Numbered from the stretch's first letter, positions 8,301 through 16,712 are shown. The stretch is DNA of 21,991 nt from an uncultured Eubacteriales bacterium (GCA_900540045.1 UQEF01000041.1:1-21991), one strand, 5' to 3'. Made by a program: numbers and translations. Notes: generated by a model from the letters alone, not told the origin.

Positions 8301-9023
8301 CGCGGGCTTTTCGATCTTCACGTCGTCCAGTGTGGTCAGAAAGGTCGTATGGCGGCAATGGTCGCTCCAGTAGGTGTCGATCATGCGGATCTCAGTGATG
8401 GTTGGGTCACGCTGCTCGCTGCGGAAATATGCTTGACAGAAGGCCAGGTCGTCGCGGTCCATGGCAAGGCCATACTTTTGTACAAAGGCGGCAATTTCCT
8501 CGCCGTCCAGCGCATTGAAGCCCTCCAGCGTTTCGACGGTTTCGGGCGTATCGTACTGCTGGCGCAGCGTCTCCTTTTCGGCCAGGTCGGCCTCGCGGCT
8601 CTCCACGGGGTTGATGAGATGGCGGCGGATGCGGTCAAGCTCCTCGGGCGTGGGCGTGCCGGTGAAAAGATACACGCGCGCCGTGCGCACGGTGGGCCGC
8701 TCGCCCTGACTGACCAGCTGGATGCACTCCTCGCAGCTCGCCGCACGCGCGTCGAACTGCCCCGGCAGGTATTCGACGGCGATCACCGCGTCCGCGCCCT
8801 CGGGCAGGCGGTCGTAGGTCACGTCCACGGGCGGCTCGGAAAAGACCACCGGCATGCAGCGATCAAACAGCGCCTGCTCGATGCCCTCCACGTCGTAGCG
8901 GTTGAGCACGCGCACGCCCGTCACGCTCTTGATGAGCAGAATGTGCCGGATCTCCTTCAAAAGGCCCTGCGCCTCCACGGCGTATTCGGGCGATTTTTCC
9001 ACATATACGCGGTAAACTGCCAT
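5343..9023 (-). CDS. purL: Phosphoribosylformylglycinamidine synthase, single-chain clostridial type
   Basis: This 1226-residue enzyme converts FGAR, glutamine and ATP to FGAM, step four of purine synthesis. It is the large form in which the synthetase and glutaminase are fused. The N-terminal region MAVYRVYVEK is typical of the clostridial clade rather than the Escherichia coli type. The synthetase core has DTYWSDHCRHTTF, NETHNHPTEIEPFGGAATC and GGRTGRDGCGGATGSSK. The C-terminal class I glutaminase starts near VAFIPTFPGTNCEVD, with nucleophile Cys1067 in GICNGFQ and the His1134/Glu1136 pair in ISHGEGRF. The ATG at 9023 is preferred to the one at 9029 because AAAGGAG is seven bases from it and only one base from the other. 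It is the last gene of the operon, 19 bases after purD, and ends before a terminator. Confidence 0.97.
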   Translation of the reverse strand: MAVYRVYVEKSPEYAVEAQGLLKEIRHILLIKSVTGVRVLNRYDVEGIEQALFDRCMPVVFSEPPVDVTYDRLPEGADAVIAVEYLPGQFDARAASCEECIQLVSQGERPTVRTARVYLFTGTPTPEELDRIRRHLINPVESREADLAEKETLRQQYDTPETVETLEGFNALDGEEIAAFVQKYGLAMDRDDLAFCQAYFRSEQRDPTITEIRMIDTYWSDHCRHTTFLTTLDDVKIEKPAVEAAFKRYLALRQTVYAGREGGPKPMNLMDVATIGAKALKAQGKLSNLDESEEINACSIKIDVDMAGRKEPWLLMFKNETHNHPTEIEPFGGAATCIGGAIRDPLSGRTYVYQAMRVTGAADPLVPVADTMPGKLPQRKLVTTAAQGYSAYGNQIGLATGLVDEMYHPGYAAKRLEIGAVVGAAPERNVRREQPAPGDVIILLGGRTGRDGCGGATGSSKVHKVESLETCGAEVQKGNPVVERKLQRLFRQRKVTRLIKRCNDFGAGGVSVAIGELADGLNIELDRVPRKYEGLDGTELAISESQERMAVVVAAEDADAFIGYANAENLEATVVAEVTEEPRLRMTWKGHTIVDISREFLNSNGAEKHARALVTDAKVAPVTFAGETFPEKLRSMAGDLNICCKKGLSERFDSTIGAGTVLMPFGGRYQMTPIQTMVAKLPVTEGETTTVSGMSYGFHPQVMAQSPYEGAYLSVVESLMKLGAAGFDTRRAYLTFQEYFERMTGAPERWGKPLAALLGALDAQMDFGVAAIGGKDSMSGTFENLDVPPTLVSFAIAPGVSGEVISPEFKAAGHTLCLLRAGAFDAAGVRRNLDALYEAIRAGKVLSAWALGLGGVAEAALKMALGNRIGARIENVEEPFAQDFGAVLLEMAPGETLGEAVGETLTDYVLEYAGERVDLLPVQEIYEGKMDKVFPWRGEGEKLPAVTFAAKRWPMPNVLNQRPVAFIPTFPGTNCEVDTARALIRAGAEPRVLVINNLTPAAITESIEAAARMIGESQMIVLPGGFSGGDEPDGSAKFINAFFRNPHMKDAVHELLKTRDGLMLGICNGFQALIKLGLVPYGEIVNINEACPTLTFNTIGRHQSMLVRTRVASNMSPWLQKTRPGDIHTVAISHGEGRFVAVNGVLERLKLKGQIATQYVDLDGDPTMDLRFNPNGSALAIEGITSPDGRVLGKMGHTERAGHDLYKNVEGDRFQPIFEGGVAYFR

Positions 9024-9042
9024 GTTCATTCTCCTTTGTGTG

Positions 9043-10317
9043 TCATCCGAGCGCCTTGAGGGCGCGCGCGCCGATGTCCTCGCGGCGGTGCAGGCCGTCA
9101 AAGCGGATGTGGTCCGCGGCCTCGTAGGCGAGCCGGATGGCCTTTGGCAGGTCGTCCGCCACGGCGGTCACGCCCAGCACGCGCCCGCCGGAGGTGACCA
9201 GCGTGCCATCTTCCAGCATCTTGGTCCCCGCGTGATAGACATAGGCGCTCTTCTCCGCCTCCGGAATGCCGCTGATGGGCTTGCCGGTTTCATACTTCTC
9301 AGGATAGCCGCCGCTGGCGAGCACCACGCAGCAGCTCGCGCCGTCGCGGAAACACACGTCCGCCTGCGCAAGCGTACCCTCCGTGGTCGCCCGCATGATG
9401 GCAAACAGGTCGCTCTCCAACAGCGGCAGCACCGCCTGCGTCTCGGGGTCCCCGAAGCGGCAGTTGTATTCGATCACCTTCGGGCCGTCTTTGGTGATCA
9501 TCAGCCCGAAGTACAAACACCCGCGGAAGGGGCAACCCTCCTCGCGCATGGCGGCCAGCGTGGGCAGGAAGATCTCCTCCATGCAGCGCGCGGCCACCTC
9601 GGGGGTGTAATAGGGGTTGGGCGCGATCACGCCCATGCCGCCGGTGTTGAGGCCCCTGTCGCCGTCCAGCGCGCGTTTGTGATCCATGCTGGAGGCCATG
9701 GGGCGGATGGCCGTGCCGTCGGTGAAGCACAGAACGCTCACCTCCGGCCCCTCCAGAAACTCCTCCACCACCACGCGGCTGCCAGAGGCACCAAACTTGC
9801 CGTTTTTCATCATTTCGATCACGGCCGCCTCGGCCTGCGCATTCGTCTCGCAGATGAGTACGCCCTTGCCCAGCGCCAGCCCGTCGGCCTTGACCACGAC
9901 GGGGCACGGAGCCGTGCGCACGTAGGAAAGCGCCGCCTCCACGTCGTCAAAGGTCTCATAGCGCGCGGTGGGGATGCCGTAGCGGCGCATCAGGTCCTTG
10001 GCAAAGACCTTGCTGCCCTCGATGCGGGCCGCGGCCCGGTCCGGCCCGAAGGCGGGAATGCCGCGCGCCGCCAGCAGGTCCACCAGCCCCAGGCACAGCG
10101 GATCGTCCGGGGTGACAACCACGTAATCCATCTTTTCCGCGGCAGCCCAGTCCGCGATGGCCTCCACGTCCGTGGCCTTGATGGGCACGCAGACGGCGTC
10201 CCGCGCGATACCGCCGTTACCCGGCGCGCAGTAGAGCGCGGTGATCTTCCTGCTCTCCCTCAGCTTCTGAACGATGGCGTGCTCGCGCCCGCCGCCGCCC
10301 ACAACCAGCACCTTCAT
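9043..10317 (-). CDS. purD: Phosphoribosylamine-glycine ligase (GAR synthetase)
   Basis: This 424-residue enzyme joins phosphoribosylamine to glycine with ATP, step two of purine synthesis. It has the ATP-grasp GARS layout: nucleotide-binding GGGGREHA at residues 7-14, the ATP-binding VVKADGLALGKGV at 141-153, EFLEGPEVSVLCF, and EYNCRFGDPETQ near the metal site. The substrate loop reads VTPDDPLCLGLVD where many bacteria have GPEAPL, a divergence that may be common in clostridial homologues. The ATG at 10317 follows GGAGGG, 16 bases after the preceding AICAR transformylase gene. Length is normal. Confidence 0.96.
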   Translation of the reverse strand: MKVLVVGGGGREHAIVQKLRESRKITALYCAPGNGGIARDAVCVPIKATDVEAIADWAAAEKMDYVVVTPDDPLCLGLVDLLAARGIPAFGPDRAAARIEGSKVFAKDLMRRYGIPTARYETFDDVEAALSYVRTAPCPVVVKADGLALGKGVLICETNAQAEAAVIEMMKNGKFGASGSRVVVEEFLEGPEVSVLCFTDGTAIRPMASSMDHKRALDGDRGLNTGGMGVIAPNPYYTPEVAARCMEEIFLPTLAAMREEGCPFRGCLYFGLMITKDGPKVIEYNCRFGDPETQAVLPLLESDLFAIMRATTEGTLAQADVCFRDGASCCVVLASGGYPEKYETGKPISGIPEAEKSAYVYHAGTKMLEDGTLVTSGGRVLGVTAVADDLPKAIRLAYEAADHIRFDGLHRREDIGARALKALG

Positions 10318-10333
10318 GTCAAAGCCCTCCGAA

Positions 10334-11509
10334 TCAATGATGGAACAGGCGAAGCCCCGTAAACGCCATGGCGATGCCGTAGCGGTTGCAGGCCTCGATC
10401 ACCAGATCGTCGCGGATGGAGCCGCCCGGCTCGGCGATGTAGCGCACGCCGCTGCGGGCCGCGCGGTCGATGTTGTCGGGGAAGGGGAAGAAAGCGTCGC
10501 TGCCCAGCGAAACGTCGGTGAGCTTCGAAAGCCACGCGCGCTTTTCCTCGGAGGTCAGCACCTCGGGCTTTTCGGTAAAGAGCGTCTGCCAGATGCCGTC
10601 GGCCAGCACATCGTCCCACTCGTCGCTGATGTAGCGGTCGATGGCATTGTCGCGGTCGGGGTTTTTGAGCGTGGGGATGAAAGGCAGGGAGAGCGTCTTT
10701 TCATGCTGCCTGAGCCACCAGTTGTTGGCCTTGTCGCCCGCCAGACGCGTGCAGTGGATGCGGCTCTGCTGGCCCGCGCCGATGCCGATGCACTGACCGT
10801 CCTTGACATAGCACACGGAGTTGGACTGCGTGTACTTGAGGGCGATCATGGCAATCGCCAGGTCGCGCTTGGCAAAGCCGGGCAGATCCTTATTTTCGGT
10901 GACGACATTGCTGAAAAAATCGTCTCCGATGACCAGTTCGTTGCGCTCCTGCTCGAAGGTGATGCCGAATACATCCTTGCGCTCCAGCTTTTCAGGCTCG
11001 TAGGCGGGGTCGATCTCGACGATGTTGTAGTTGCCCTTGCGTTTGGATTTGAGAATTTCGAGGGCTTCCGGCTCATAGCCGGGGGCGATCACGCCGTCGG
11101 ACACCTCGGGCTTGATGAGCTTTGCGGTAGAGACGTCGCACACATCGGACAGGGAGATCCAGTCGCCGAAGCTGGACATGCGGTCTGCGCCACGGGCGCG
11201 CGCGTAGGCACAGGCCAGAGGCGAGAGCTCCGCGTCGGGGGCGATGAAATAGATGCGCCGGAGCACGTCCGAAAGCGGCAGGCCCACGGCCGCGCCGGCG
11301 GGGCTGACGTGCTTGAAGCTGGCGGCGGCGGGCAGGCCCGTGGCGCGTTTCAGCTCACGCACCAGCTGCCAGCCGTTGAAGGCGTCCAGAAAGTTGATAT
11401 AGCCCGGCCGGCCGCTGAGCACCCGGATGGGCAGCTCGCCGTCCTTCATGAAGATGCGCGCGGGCTTCTGGTTGGGGTTGCAGCCGTATTTGAGTTCCAG
11501 CTCGTTCAT
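10334..11509 (-). CDS. purH: Stand-alone AICAR transformylase (PurH C-terminal domain only)
   Basis: This 391-residue protein matches the formyltransferase half of bifunctional PurH and would make FAICAR from AICAR and 10-formyltetrahydrofolate. It begins at MNELELKYGCNPNQKPA, where the transformylase domain begins in PurH, and holds the catalytic Lys66-His67 pair in ASFKHVSPAG. The N-terminal IMP cyclohydrolase domain of PurH is absent. The cyclization step is instead supplied by the PurO-type gene directly upstream, whose stop overlaps this start in ATGA. Some authors give the separate transformylase its own symbol (purV); purH is used here with that caveat. It is followed by purD after 16 bases. 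Confidence 0.93.
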   Translation of the reverse strand: MNELELKYGCNPNQKPARIFMKDGELPIRVLSGRPGYINFLDAFNGWQLVRELKRATGLPAAASFKHVSPAGAAVGLPLSDVLRRIYFIAPDAELSPLACAYARARGADRMSSFGDWISLSDVCDVSTAKLIKPEVSDGVIAPGYEPEALEILKSKRKGNYNIVEIDPAYEPEKLERKDVFGITFEQERNELVIGDDFFSNVVTENKDLPGFAKRDLAIAMIALKYTQSNSVCYVKDGQCIGIGAGQQSRIHCTRLAGDKANNWWLRQHEKTLSLPFIPTLKNPDRDNAIDRYISDEWDDVLADGIWQTLFTEKPEVLTSEEKRAWLSKLTDVSLGSDAFFPFPDNIDRAARSGVRYIAEPGGSIRDDLVIEACNRYGIAMAFTGLRLFHH

Positions 11510-12207
11510 TTGGTTTCATCCTCCCCGCCGTGCTTGTTGATGATGACCTCGTTCCCGTCCACGCATACGTAGAGCGACACGCGGTTGTCCGCATCCAGCG
11601 CGTCCCACAGCGCCTGCGCCAGCGCAGGGGCGTCCAGGTCCGGCACCTGCGCCGTGACCGGTTCCCCGTAGTAGCTGGGCAGCGGGGAGCCGAAGCCCTC
11701 ATAGGTGCTGATGAAATGGCCCACGCCGGGCGTGGCCGCGTCATAGGTGTAGAAGAAGCGCTCGCAGCAGTCCGGGTTTCCGCCCTGCGCCCTCAGGATG
11801 GAGAGCAGATGGCTCCCGCAGGGCTGCATCAGGCCGGACACGCGCGGCGTCCAGTTGGGCTCGTCCGGCTCGAAGGTGCGCGAGCACAGCGCCTCCAGCC
11901 AGCCCTTGCCCTGCGCAAGGAAATCGCGCACGGTGTCGGTCTGGTCGCCGTTGGTCACGATCAGCGTCCCGTCGGGCATGCGCCTGACGGGATGGTAGAT
12001 GATCAGGCTCGGGTCGGTCATCTTGCTTTCGTCCCACGCGCGGGTACGGATGCCGTCGTCGGTCTTTTCAAAGACGCGGTTGCGGCTGTTTTCGCTCCGA
12101 CCCATGATAAAATAGGCGCATACAGCCTTTCCGACGGGCGTCGCGCCAAGCAGAATGCCGCGCCCCGGATAGGGGCGTTCTTTCAGATAAGCAAACAAAT
12201 CGGTCAT
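11506..12207 (-). CDS. purO: PurO-type IMP cyclohydrolase
   Basis: This 233-residue protein resembles the archaeal-type IMP cyclohydrolase (PurO family, PF07826), which closes FAICAR to IMP, the last step of the pathway. The family signature is near the N-terminus: RPYPGRGILLG, then AYFIMGRSENSRNRVF, with further conserved parts TNGDQTDTV and EPDEPNWTPRVSG. It is unrelated in fold to the MGS-like cyclohydrolase domain of PurH. The ATG at 12207 overlaps the purN stop by four bases (ATGA), and its own TGA overlaps the next start the same way. Its position beside a transformylase lacking a cyclohydrolase domain strongly supports the function. Confidence 0.9.
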   Translation of the reverse strand: MTDLFAYLKERPYPGRGILLGATPVGKAVCAYFIMGRSENSRNRVFEKTDDGIRTRAWDESKMTDPSLIIYHPVRRMPDGTLIVTNGDQTDTVRDFLAQGKGWLEALCSRTFEPDEPNWTPRVSGLMQPCGSHLLSILRAQGGNPDCCERFFYTYDAATPGVGHFISTYEGFGSPLPSYYGEPVTAQVPDLDAPALAQALWDALDADNRVSLYVCVDGNEVIINKHGGEDETK

Positions 12208-12812
12208 GCCTTTTCGCTCCCTTCCAGGCGTCTTGCCAGCTTTTCGGTCTCCTGGGGCAGGAGCAGCCATTCGGCCTGCTCCATCACGCGGCGCTGCAGC
12301 GTTTCGGGCGTGTCGCCGGGGAGCACCTCCACGGCCTTCTGCGCCAGAATCGGCCCGCCGTCGGGAATTTCGTTGACGATATGCACGGTCGCGCCCGTCA
12401 CCTTCACCCCGCGAGAGAGCGCCGCGCGGTGCACGCGTAGCCCGTAGTACCCCTCGCCGCAGAAGGCGGGGATGAGGCTGGGGTGCACGTTCAATATGCG
12501 GCCCTCGTAGGCGCGGATCACGTACGCGTCCAGAATGAGCATAAAGCCCGCCAGCACCACCATGCCGACGTCATGGGCGCGCAGGAGCGCGACCAGCCGC
12601 TCGCCGTAGGCGGCGGGCGTCTCGCCGCCTTCGCGCGCGAGCACCGCGGTTTCCACGCCCGCGTTCTGCGCGCGGGTCAGGGCGTAGGCGCCCTCCTTGC
12701 TGCTCACCACCAGCGTGATGCGGCCACTCCTCAGCGTTCCCGCCGCCTGCGCGTCCAGAAGCGCCTGCAAATTGGTCCCGCCGCCGCTCACCAGCACCGC
12801 GATGTTCAGCAT
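12204..12812 (-). CDS. purN: Phosphoribosylglycinamide formyltransferase (GAR transformylase)
   Basis: This 202-residue folate-dependent enzyme formylates GAR to FGAR, step three. The N-terminal [20 protein letters not shown] is the phosphate-binding start of the family. The catalytic trio is present: Asn108 and His110 in [12 protein letters not shown], and Asp151 in IPDGGPI. The start was set at the ATG at 12812, because the longer frame is a low-complexity Arg/Gly shadow inside purM. The ATG overlaps the purM stop by seven bases (ATGCTGA), so translation is likely coupled despite a weak ribosome site. Length is normal. Confidence 0.96.
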   Translation of the reverse strand: MLNIAVLVSGGGTNLQALLDAQAAGTLRSGRITLVVSSKEGAYALTRAQNAGVETAVLAREGGETPAAYGERLVALLRAHDVGMVVLAGFMLILDAYVIRAYEGRILNVHPSLIPAFCGEGYYGLRVHRAALSRGVKVTGATVHIVNEIPDGGPILAQKAVEVLPGDTPETLQRRVMEQAEWLLLPQETEKLARRLEGSEKA

Positions 12813-13846
12813 AGCTCGATCCCGCCTTCTCCGCGCACGATCTCGCCCAGCGCATATGCGCCGTTCTCCCCCGCGTCCGCCAGGCTGTCCAGCGCCAGAT
12901 CGACGTCCTCCGCCGCTACCGTCAGACACATGCCCACGCCCATGTTGAAGGTGTTGAACATGTCGCGTTCGGGGATGCCGCCCTCGCGGGCGATGATGTC
13001 AAAGATGGGCAGCACCCTGACGGCGCTGCGCTCGATGCGGGCCGTCATGCCCTCGGCCAGCGAGCGCGGGATGTTCTCATAGAAGCCGCCGCCAGTGATG
13101 TGGCTGATGGAGCGAATGCGCACCCCGGCCTTCAGCAGGGCCAGCACGGGCTTCACATAAATGCGGGTGGGGGTGAGCAGCGTTTCGCCCAAAGTCTGAC
13201 CCAGGTCTGCATAGCGGCGGTCCAGCCCGCCCTTTTCCACCTGAAAGACCTTGCGCACCAGCGAAAAGCCGTTGGAATGCACGCCGCTGGAGGGCAGGGC
13301 GATGAGTACGTCCCCCTCCTGCATGGTTTCCTTATCCAGAATTTTGCTCTTGTCCACCACGCCTACGCTGAAACCGGCCAGGTCGTATTCGTCCTCAGGG
13401 TAGAAGCCGGGCATCTCGGCGGTCTCGCCGCCCACCAGCGCGCAGCCCGCCTGCACGCAGCCCTCGGCCACGCCGCCCACGATCTGCGCCACGCGCTCGG
13501 GCACGTTCTTGCCCACGGCCACGTAGTCCAGAAAGAATTGGGGCTTTGCGCCGCAGCAGATGATGTCGTTGACGCACATGGCCACGCAGTCGATGCCCAC
13601 GGTGTCATGCTTGTCCATCAGGAAGGCCAGCTTGAGCTTGGTGCCCACGCCGTCGGTGCCGCTGACCAGCACCGGGCGCTGGATGCCCTTCATGTCCAGC
13701 TCAAACAGGCCGCCGAAGCCGCCGATGCCCTCCAGCACGCCGGGAATCATGGTGCGGGCCACGTGCTTTTTCATCAGCTCCACGGCGCGGTAGCCGGCGG
13801 TGATGTCCACGCCGGCGGCCTTGTAGCTTGCGCTTTCACTCTTCAT
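12806..13846 (-). CDS. purM: Phosphoribosylformylglycinamidine cyclo-ligase (AIR synthetase)
   Basis: This 346-residue ATP-dependent enzyme closes FGAM to AIR, step five. Family motifs are [13 protein letters not shown] (about 62-74), the metal/ATP region [20 protein letters not shown] (88-107) and [11 protein letters not shown] (139-149), with [13 protein letters not shown] further on. The ATG at 13846 has GGAAGGAAG just upstream and overlaps the purF stop by four bases (ATGA). Length and motifs are normal. Confidence 0.97.
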   Translation of the reverse strand: MKSESASYKAAGVDITAGYRAVELMKKHVARTMIPGVLEGIGGFGGLFELDMKGIQRPVLVSGTDGVGTKLKLAFLMDKHDTVGIDCVAMCVNDIICCGAKPQFFLDYVAVGKNVPERVAQIVGGVAEGCVQAGCALVGGETAEMPGFYPEDEYDLAGFSVGVVDKSKILDKETMQEGDVLIALPSSGVHSNGFSLVRKVFQVEKGGLDRRYADLGQTLGETLLTPTRIYVKPVLALLKAGVRIRSISHITGGGFYENIPRSLAEGMTARIERSAVRVLPIFDIIAREGGIPERDMFNTFNMGVGMCLTVAAEDVDLALDSLADAGENGAYALGEIVRGEGGIELC

Positions 13847-15297
13847 AGGCTTCCTTCCTCCGTCTGTTGGCGCTCGGTGAGGCTCCGCTCAAACTTGAGC
13901 TTGGCGGTGTCGCGGGGCGGGTCCACGGGATAGTTTCCGGTGAAGCAGCCGTTGCAGAAGCCGCAGGTGGAATGATCGGCCAGCTTGGGCAGGTGCTCGA
14001 CATTCAAAAAGCCCAGGCTGTCCACGCCGATGATCCTGGCGATTTCCTCCACGCTGTGGTGCGCGGCGATGAGGTTGTCGGTGGAGTCGATGTCGGTGCC
14101 GAAGTAGCACGGGAAGCGGAAGGGCGGGGCGGTCAGGCGCATGTGCACCTCGGTGGCCCCGGCCTCGCGCAGGAGGCTGACGATATGGGCGGAAGTGGTG
14201 CCGCGCACGATGGAGTCGTCGATGAGCACCACGCGCTTGCCCTCCACGGTGGAGCGCACGGCGTTGAGCTTGATGCGCACGCTGTGCTGCCGCTGCTTCT
14301 GGCTGGGCTGGATAAAGGTGCGGCCGATATACTTGTTCTTGATAAAGCCGATGCCATAGGGAATGCCGCTCTGGCGGGCGTAGCCGATAGCGGCGTCGAT
14401 GCCGCTGTCGGGCACGCCGATGACCACGTCGGCCTGCACGGGATGGTCCAGCGCCAGGAACGCGCCCGCGCGCAAGCGGGCCACGTGTACGCTGCTGCCG
14501 TCCACCACGCTGTCGGGGCGGGCGAAGTAGATGAACTCAAACACGCACAGGGAGCTGTCGCATTTGCGTCCGCACCTGAGGCTTTTGATGCCCTCGGCAG
14601 AGACCACCACGGTTTCGCCCGGCTCGATATCGCGCACGAAGGTGGCGCCGATGGCGTCCAGCGCGCAGCTTTCGCTGGCAAAGACCACGTCGCCGTCCAG
14701 ATCGCCCATGCACAGGGGGCGGAAGCCGTGGGGATCGCGCGCGGCGATGAGCTTCTGCGGGCTCATGATCACCAGCGAATACGCGCCCTCAATGCGCTCC
14801 ATGGCGCGCAGCACGGCCTGCTCGATGCTGTCGCACCTCAGCCGCTCCTGCGTGATGATATAGGCGATGACCTCGGTATCGCTGGTGGTGTGGAAGATCG
14901 CGCCGCCCAGCTCCAGCTCCTCGCGCAGCTCCCGGGCGTTGACGAGGTTGCCGTTATGGCACAGAGCCAGGGCGCCCTTAAGGTGATTGACCAGCATGGG
15001 CTGAGCGTTGCCGCGATTCTGAGTGCCGGTGGTGCCGTAGCGGCAGTGACCCACGGCCATGCTGCCCTCGTGCAGCTTTTCCAGCACGTCGCGGGTAAAG
15101 ACCTCGTTGACCAGACCAACGTCCTTGTAGCAGTCAATCACGCCGTCGTTGTTGACGGCAATGCCGCAGCTCTCCTGCCCGCGATGCTGCAGGGCATAAA
15201 GCGCGTGATAGGCGGCGGGCACCACGCCGGTTTTTCCGTCCTTGAGGTAGATGCCGAATACGCCGCATTCCTCATGCAGCTTGTCAAACGCGTGCAT
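13843..15297 (-). CDS. purF: Amidophosphoribosyltransferase (glutamine PRPP amidotransferase)
   Basis: This enzyme of about 484 residues makes phosphoribosylamine from PRPP and glutamine, the committed first step. The N-terminal nucleophile Cys is the 11th codon (HEECGVFG), preceded by a short propeptide as in the Bacillus subtilis type, where it is cleaved. The PRPP loop is [14 protein letters not shown]. Cysteines at 251, 397, 448 and 451 ([22 protein letters not shown]) match the four iron-sulfur ligands of the B. subtilis enzyme, so an oxygen-sensitive [4Fe-4S] form is expected. The ATG at 15297 has GGGAG seven bases upstream; the alternative ATG at 15303 overlaps the purC stop in ATGA but is only one or two bases from that site. 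Confidence 0.95.
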   Translation of the reverse strand: MHAFDKLHEECGVFGIYLKDGKTGVVPAAYHALYALQHRGQESCGIAVNNDGVIDCYKDVGLVNEVFTRDVLEKLHEGSMAVGHCRYGTTGTQNRGNAQPMLVNHLKGALALCHNGNLVNARELREELELGGAIFHTTSDTEVIAYIITQERLRCDSIEQAVLRAMERIEGAYSLVIMSPQKLIAARDPHGFRPLCMGDLDGDVVFASESCALDAIGATFVRDIEPGETVVVSAEGIKSLRCGRKCDSSLCVFEFIYFARPDSVVDGSSVHVARLRAGAFLALDHPVQADVVIGVPDSGIDAAIGYARQSGIPYGIGFIKNKYIGRTFIQPSQKQRQHSVRIKLNAVRSTVEGKRVVLIDDSIVRGTTSAHIVSLLREAGATEVHMRLTAPPFRFPCYFGTDIDSTDNLIAAHHSVEEIARIIGVDSLGFLNVEHLPKLADHSTCGFCNGCFTGNYPVDPPRDTAKLKFERSLTERQQTEEGSL

Positions 15298-15299
15298 GC

Positions 15300-16010
15300 T
15301 CATTCTCCCATCAAGCGCTTCATGATTTCGTGATACGCGTCCTCCACGCCGCCCAGATTGCGGCGGAAGCGGTCCTTATCCAGCTTCTCGTGGGTCACGC
15401 TGTCCCAGAAGCGACAGGTGTCGGGGCTGATTTCGTCAGCCAGGACGATGGTGCCGTCCGAGGTCTTGCCGAACTCCAGCTTGAAGTCAATCAGCTCGAT
15501 GTTCAGGTCCTTGAGATAGGCAGTGAGCACGTCGTTGACCTTGAGGCTGTAGCGGCAGATGAGGTCCATTTCCTCCTCCGTGGCCCAGCCCATGGCGGCG
15601 ATGTGATAGCGGTTGACCATGGGATCGCCCAGCTCGTCGTCCTTGTAGCAGAACTCCAGCACTGTCTTGCCCAGCTTCGTGCCCTCCGGCAGGCCCAGAC
15701 GCTTGGACAGGCTTCCGGCGGCGATGTTGCGCACGATCACCTCAAGGGGCACGATGCTCACGCGCTTGACCAGCGTTTCACGGTCGGACAGCTCCTCCAC
15801 AAAATGCGTGGGCACGCCTTCCTTTTCCAGAAGCTTCATCAGGTGGTTGGTCACGCGGTTGTTGATGGCGCCCTTGCCCTGAATGGTGCCCTTCTTCAGG
15901 CCGTTGAAGGCGGTGGCGTCATCCTTGTAGTCCACCAGCACGAGGCCCGGATCGTCGGTCGCAAATACTTTCTTGGCCTTGCCTTCGTACATCTGCTCCA
16001 TCTTTTTCAT
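15300..16010 (-). CDS. purC: SAICAR synthetase
   Basis: This 236-residue enzyme joins aspartate to CAIR with ATP. Motifs are [14 protein letters not shown] at the N-terminus, [11 protein letters not shown], and [14 protein letters not shown], with LIDFKLEFG and [13 protein letters not shown] in the second half. The ATG at 16010 has a strong AAGGAGG site eight bases upstream; a longer start at 16034 would include that site and is rejected. It lies 37 bases after purE and is followed immediately by purF. Confidence 0.97.
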   Translation of the reverse strand: MKKMEQMYEGKAKKVFATDDPGLVLVDYKDDATAFNGLKKGTIQGKGAINNRVTNHLMKLLEKEGVPTHFVEELSDRETLVKRVSIVPLEVIVRNIAAGSLSKRLGLPEGTKLGKTVLEFCYKDDELGDPMVNRYHIAAMGWATEEEMDLICRYSLKVNDVLTAYLKDLNIELIDFKLEFGKTSDGTIVLADEISPDTCRFWDSVTHEKLDKDRFRRNLGGVEDAYHEIMKRLMGE

Positions 16011-16047
16011 GGGAATTGCCTCCTTAAAAATCAAGCATCGGATTCCG

Positions 16048-16530
16048 TCAAACGTTCAGGGCCGCGTCCTTGGCAAGGACCGCCGCCTCCATATCCCTGC
16101 GCATCGCTTCGAGGGTCCTGGCAAGGGACTCGTCTCCGGTGGCCAGAATCTGCGCGGCCAGCAGCGCCGCGTTTTCCGAGCCGTTGATGGCGACCGTCGC
16201 CACGGGAATACCGCCGGGCATCTGCACGGTGGAAAGCAAAGCGTCCAGTCCGTCCAGCGCGCTGGCCTTCACGGGAATGCCGATCACGGGCAGCACCGTG
16301 CGCGCCGCCAGCGCGCCCGCCAGGTGCGCCGCCTTGCCCGCCGCCGCAATGATCACGCCGAAGTCCTTTTTACGGGCCGAGGCGGCGAAGGCTCCTGCCG
16401 CGTCCGGGGTGCGGTGTGCGGAATACACATGCGCCTCATAGGGAATGTTCAGCTTCTTAAGGGTTTGAAAGCAGCCTTCCAAAACGGGAAGGTCGCTGTC
16501 CGATCCCATGACGACCGCCACTTTTTTCAA
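16048..16530 (-). CDS. purE: N5-CAIR mutase / AIR carboxylase catalytic subunit
   Basis: This 160-residue protein makes CAIR for PurC. It opens [16 protein letters not shown] and has SAHRTP (catalytic His39) and [11 protein letters not shown] (63-72), where many class I enzymes read AGGAAHLPG. It otherwise resembles class I, which rearranges N5-CAIR made by PurK. No purK is in the window. The start is a TTG at 16530 with GGGAGG nine bases upstream, the natural reading because the frame upstream is leader sequence without an ATG at the right place. The TTG overlaps the stop of a short leader frame (TTGA). It is the first recognised gene of the operon. Confidence 0.94.
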   Translation of the reverse strand: MKKVAVVMGSDSDLPVLEGCFQTLKKLNIPYEAHVYSAHRTPDAAGAFAASARKKDFGVIIAAAGKAAHLAGALAARTVLPVIGIPVKASALDGLDALLSTVQMPGGIPVATVAINGSENAALLAAQILATGDESLARTLEAMRRDMEAAVLAKDAALNV

Positions 16531-16703
16531 AAGAACCAGCCTCCCTTTTGACCAAATGCTCCATTCCCATGCAAGAAAGAAGCAGCCTCCCCACGCGGTG
16601 CGCGTGCGGGGCTGCATTCAGGGCATAAGGATGGCGTTTTTCCAGGGGGAACCGCAAAGCCGGCGACAGGCAGCGGTACAGCGCAGCGGACGCATGGCGG
16701 CAA
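16527..16703 (-). CDS. Possible small CxxC/CxxC leader protein coupled to purE
   Basis: A TTG at 16703 lies five bases after a very strong AAAGGAGG ribosome site, which itself starts only about 10 bases after the predicted transcription start. It opens a 58-codon frame whose stop overlaps the purE start (TTGA). The product would have CVRC at 4-7 and CPEC at 27-30, the spacing of a small zinc ribbon, with GKTPSLCPEC before a less regular C-terminal half. The hairpin at 16571-16615 falls inside the frame, and GC3 is lower than in the pur genes. It could be a genuine microprotein, a leader frame whose translation controls the hairpin, or chance. I do not recognise the family. Confidence 0.35.
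   Translation of the reverse strand: MPPCVRCAVPLPVAGFAVPPGKTPSLCPECSPARAPRGEAASFLHGNGAFGQKGGWFF
16571..16615 (-). terminator. Attenuator-like hairpin in the pur leader
   Basis: On the minus strand GCAGCC (16615-16610) pairs with GGCTGC (16587-16582), and ACGCG pairs with CGCGT around a CAC loop. This gives about 14 pairs with one bulge and one mismatch, followed by TTCTTTCTT. It lies in the transcribed leader about 40 bases before purE. The T tract is interrupted, so termination may be partial or conditional. No purine riboswitch core was found nearby. Confidence 0.5.
16618..16695 (-). other. Alternative 25-codon leader ORF ending at the hairpin
   Basis: An ATG at 16695, 13 bases after the AAAGGAGG site (longer than ideal), opens a 25-codon frame rich in Arg and Cys. 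It stops at 16618-16620, two bases before the attenuator-like hairpin begins. This is the geometry of a leader peptide, but the start is poorly spaced and the overlapping TTG frame has the better ribosome site. At most one of the two frames is likely to matter. Confidence 0.2.
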
Positions 16704-16712
16704 GGGTCCCTC

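Noticed and set aside
5322..9059. A 1245-codon open frame on the plus strand opposite purL
   Set aside because: It is the antisense shadow of a high-GC gene, rich in His, Ala, Gly and Arg with no recognisable motif, while the minus strand encodes full-length PurL with all motifs.
9022..16187. Long plus-strand open frames opposite purD, AICARFT, purO, purM, purF and purC
   Set aside because: All show the same low-complexity antisense composition and lack ribosome sites or family motifs; each lies over an unmistakable pur gene.
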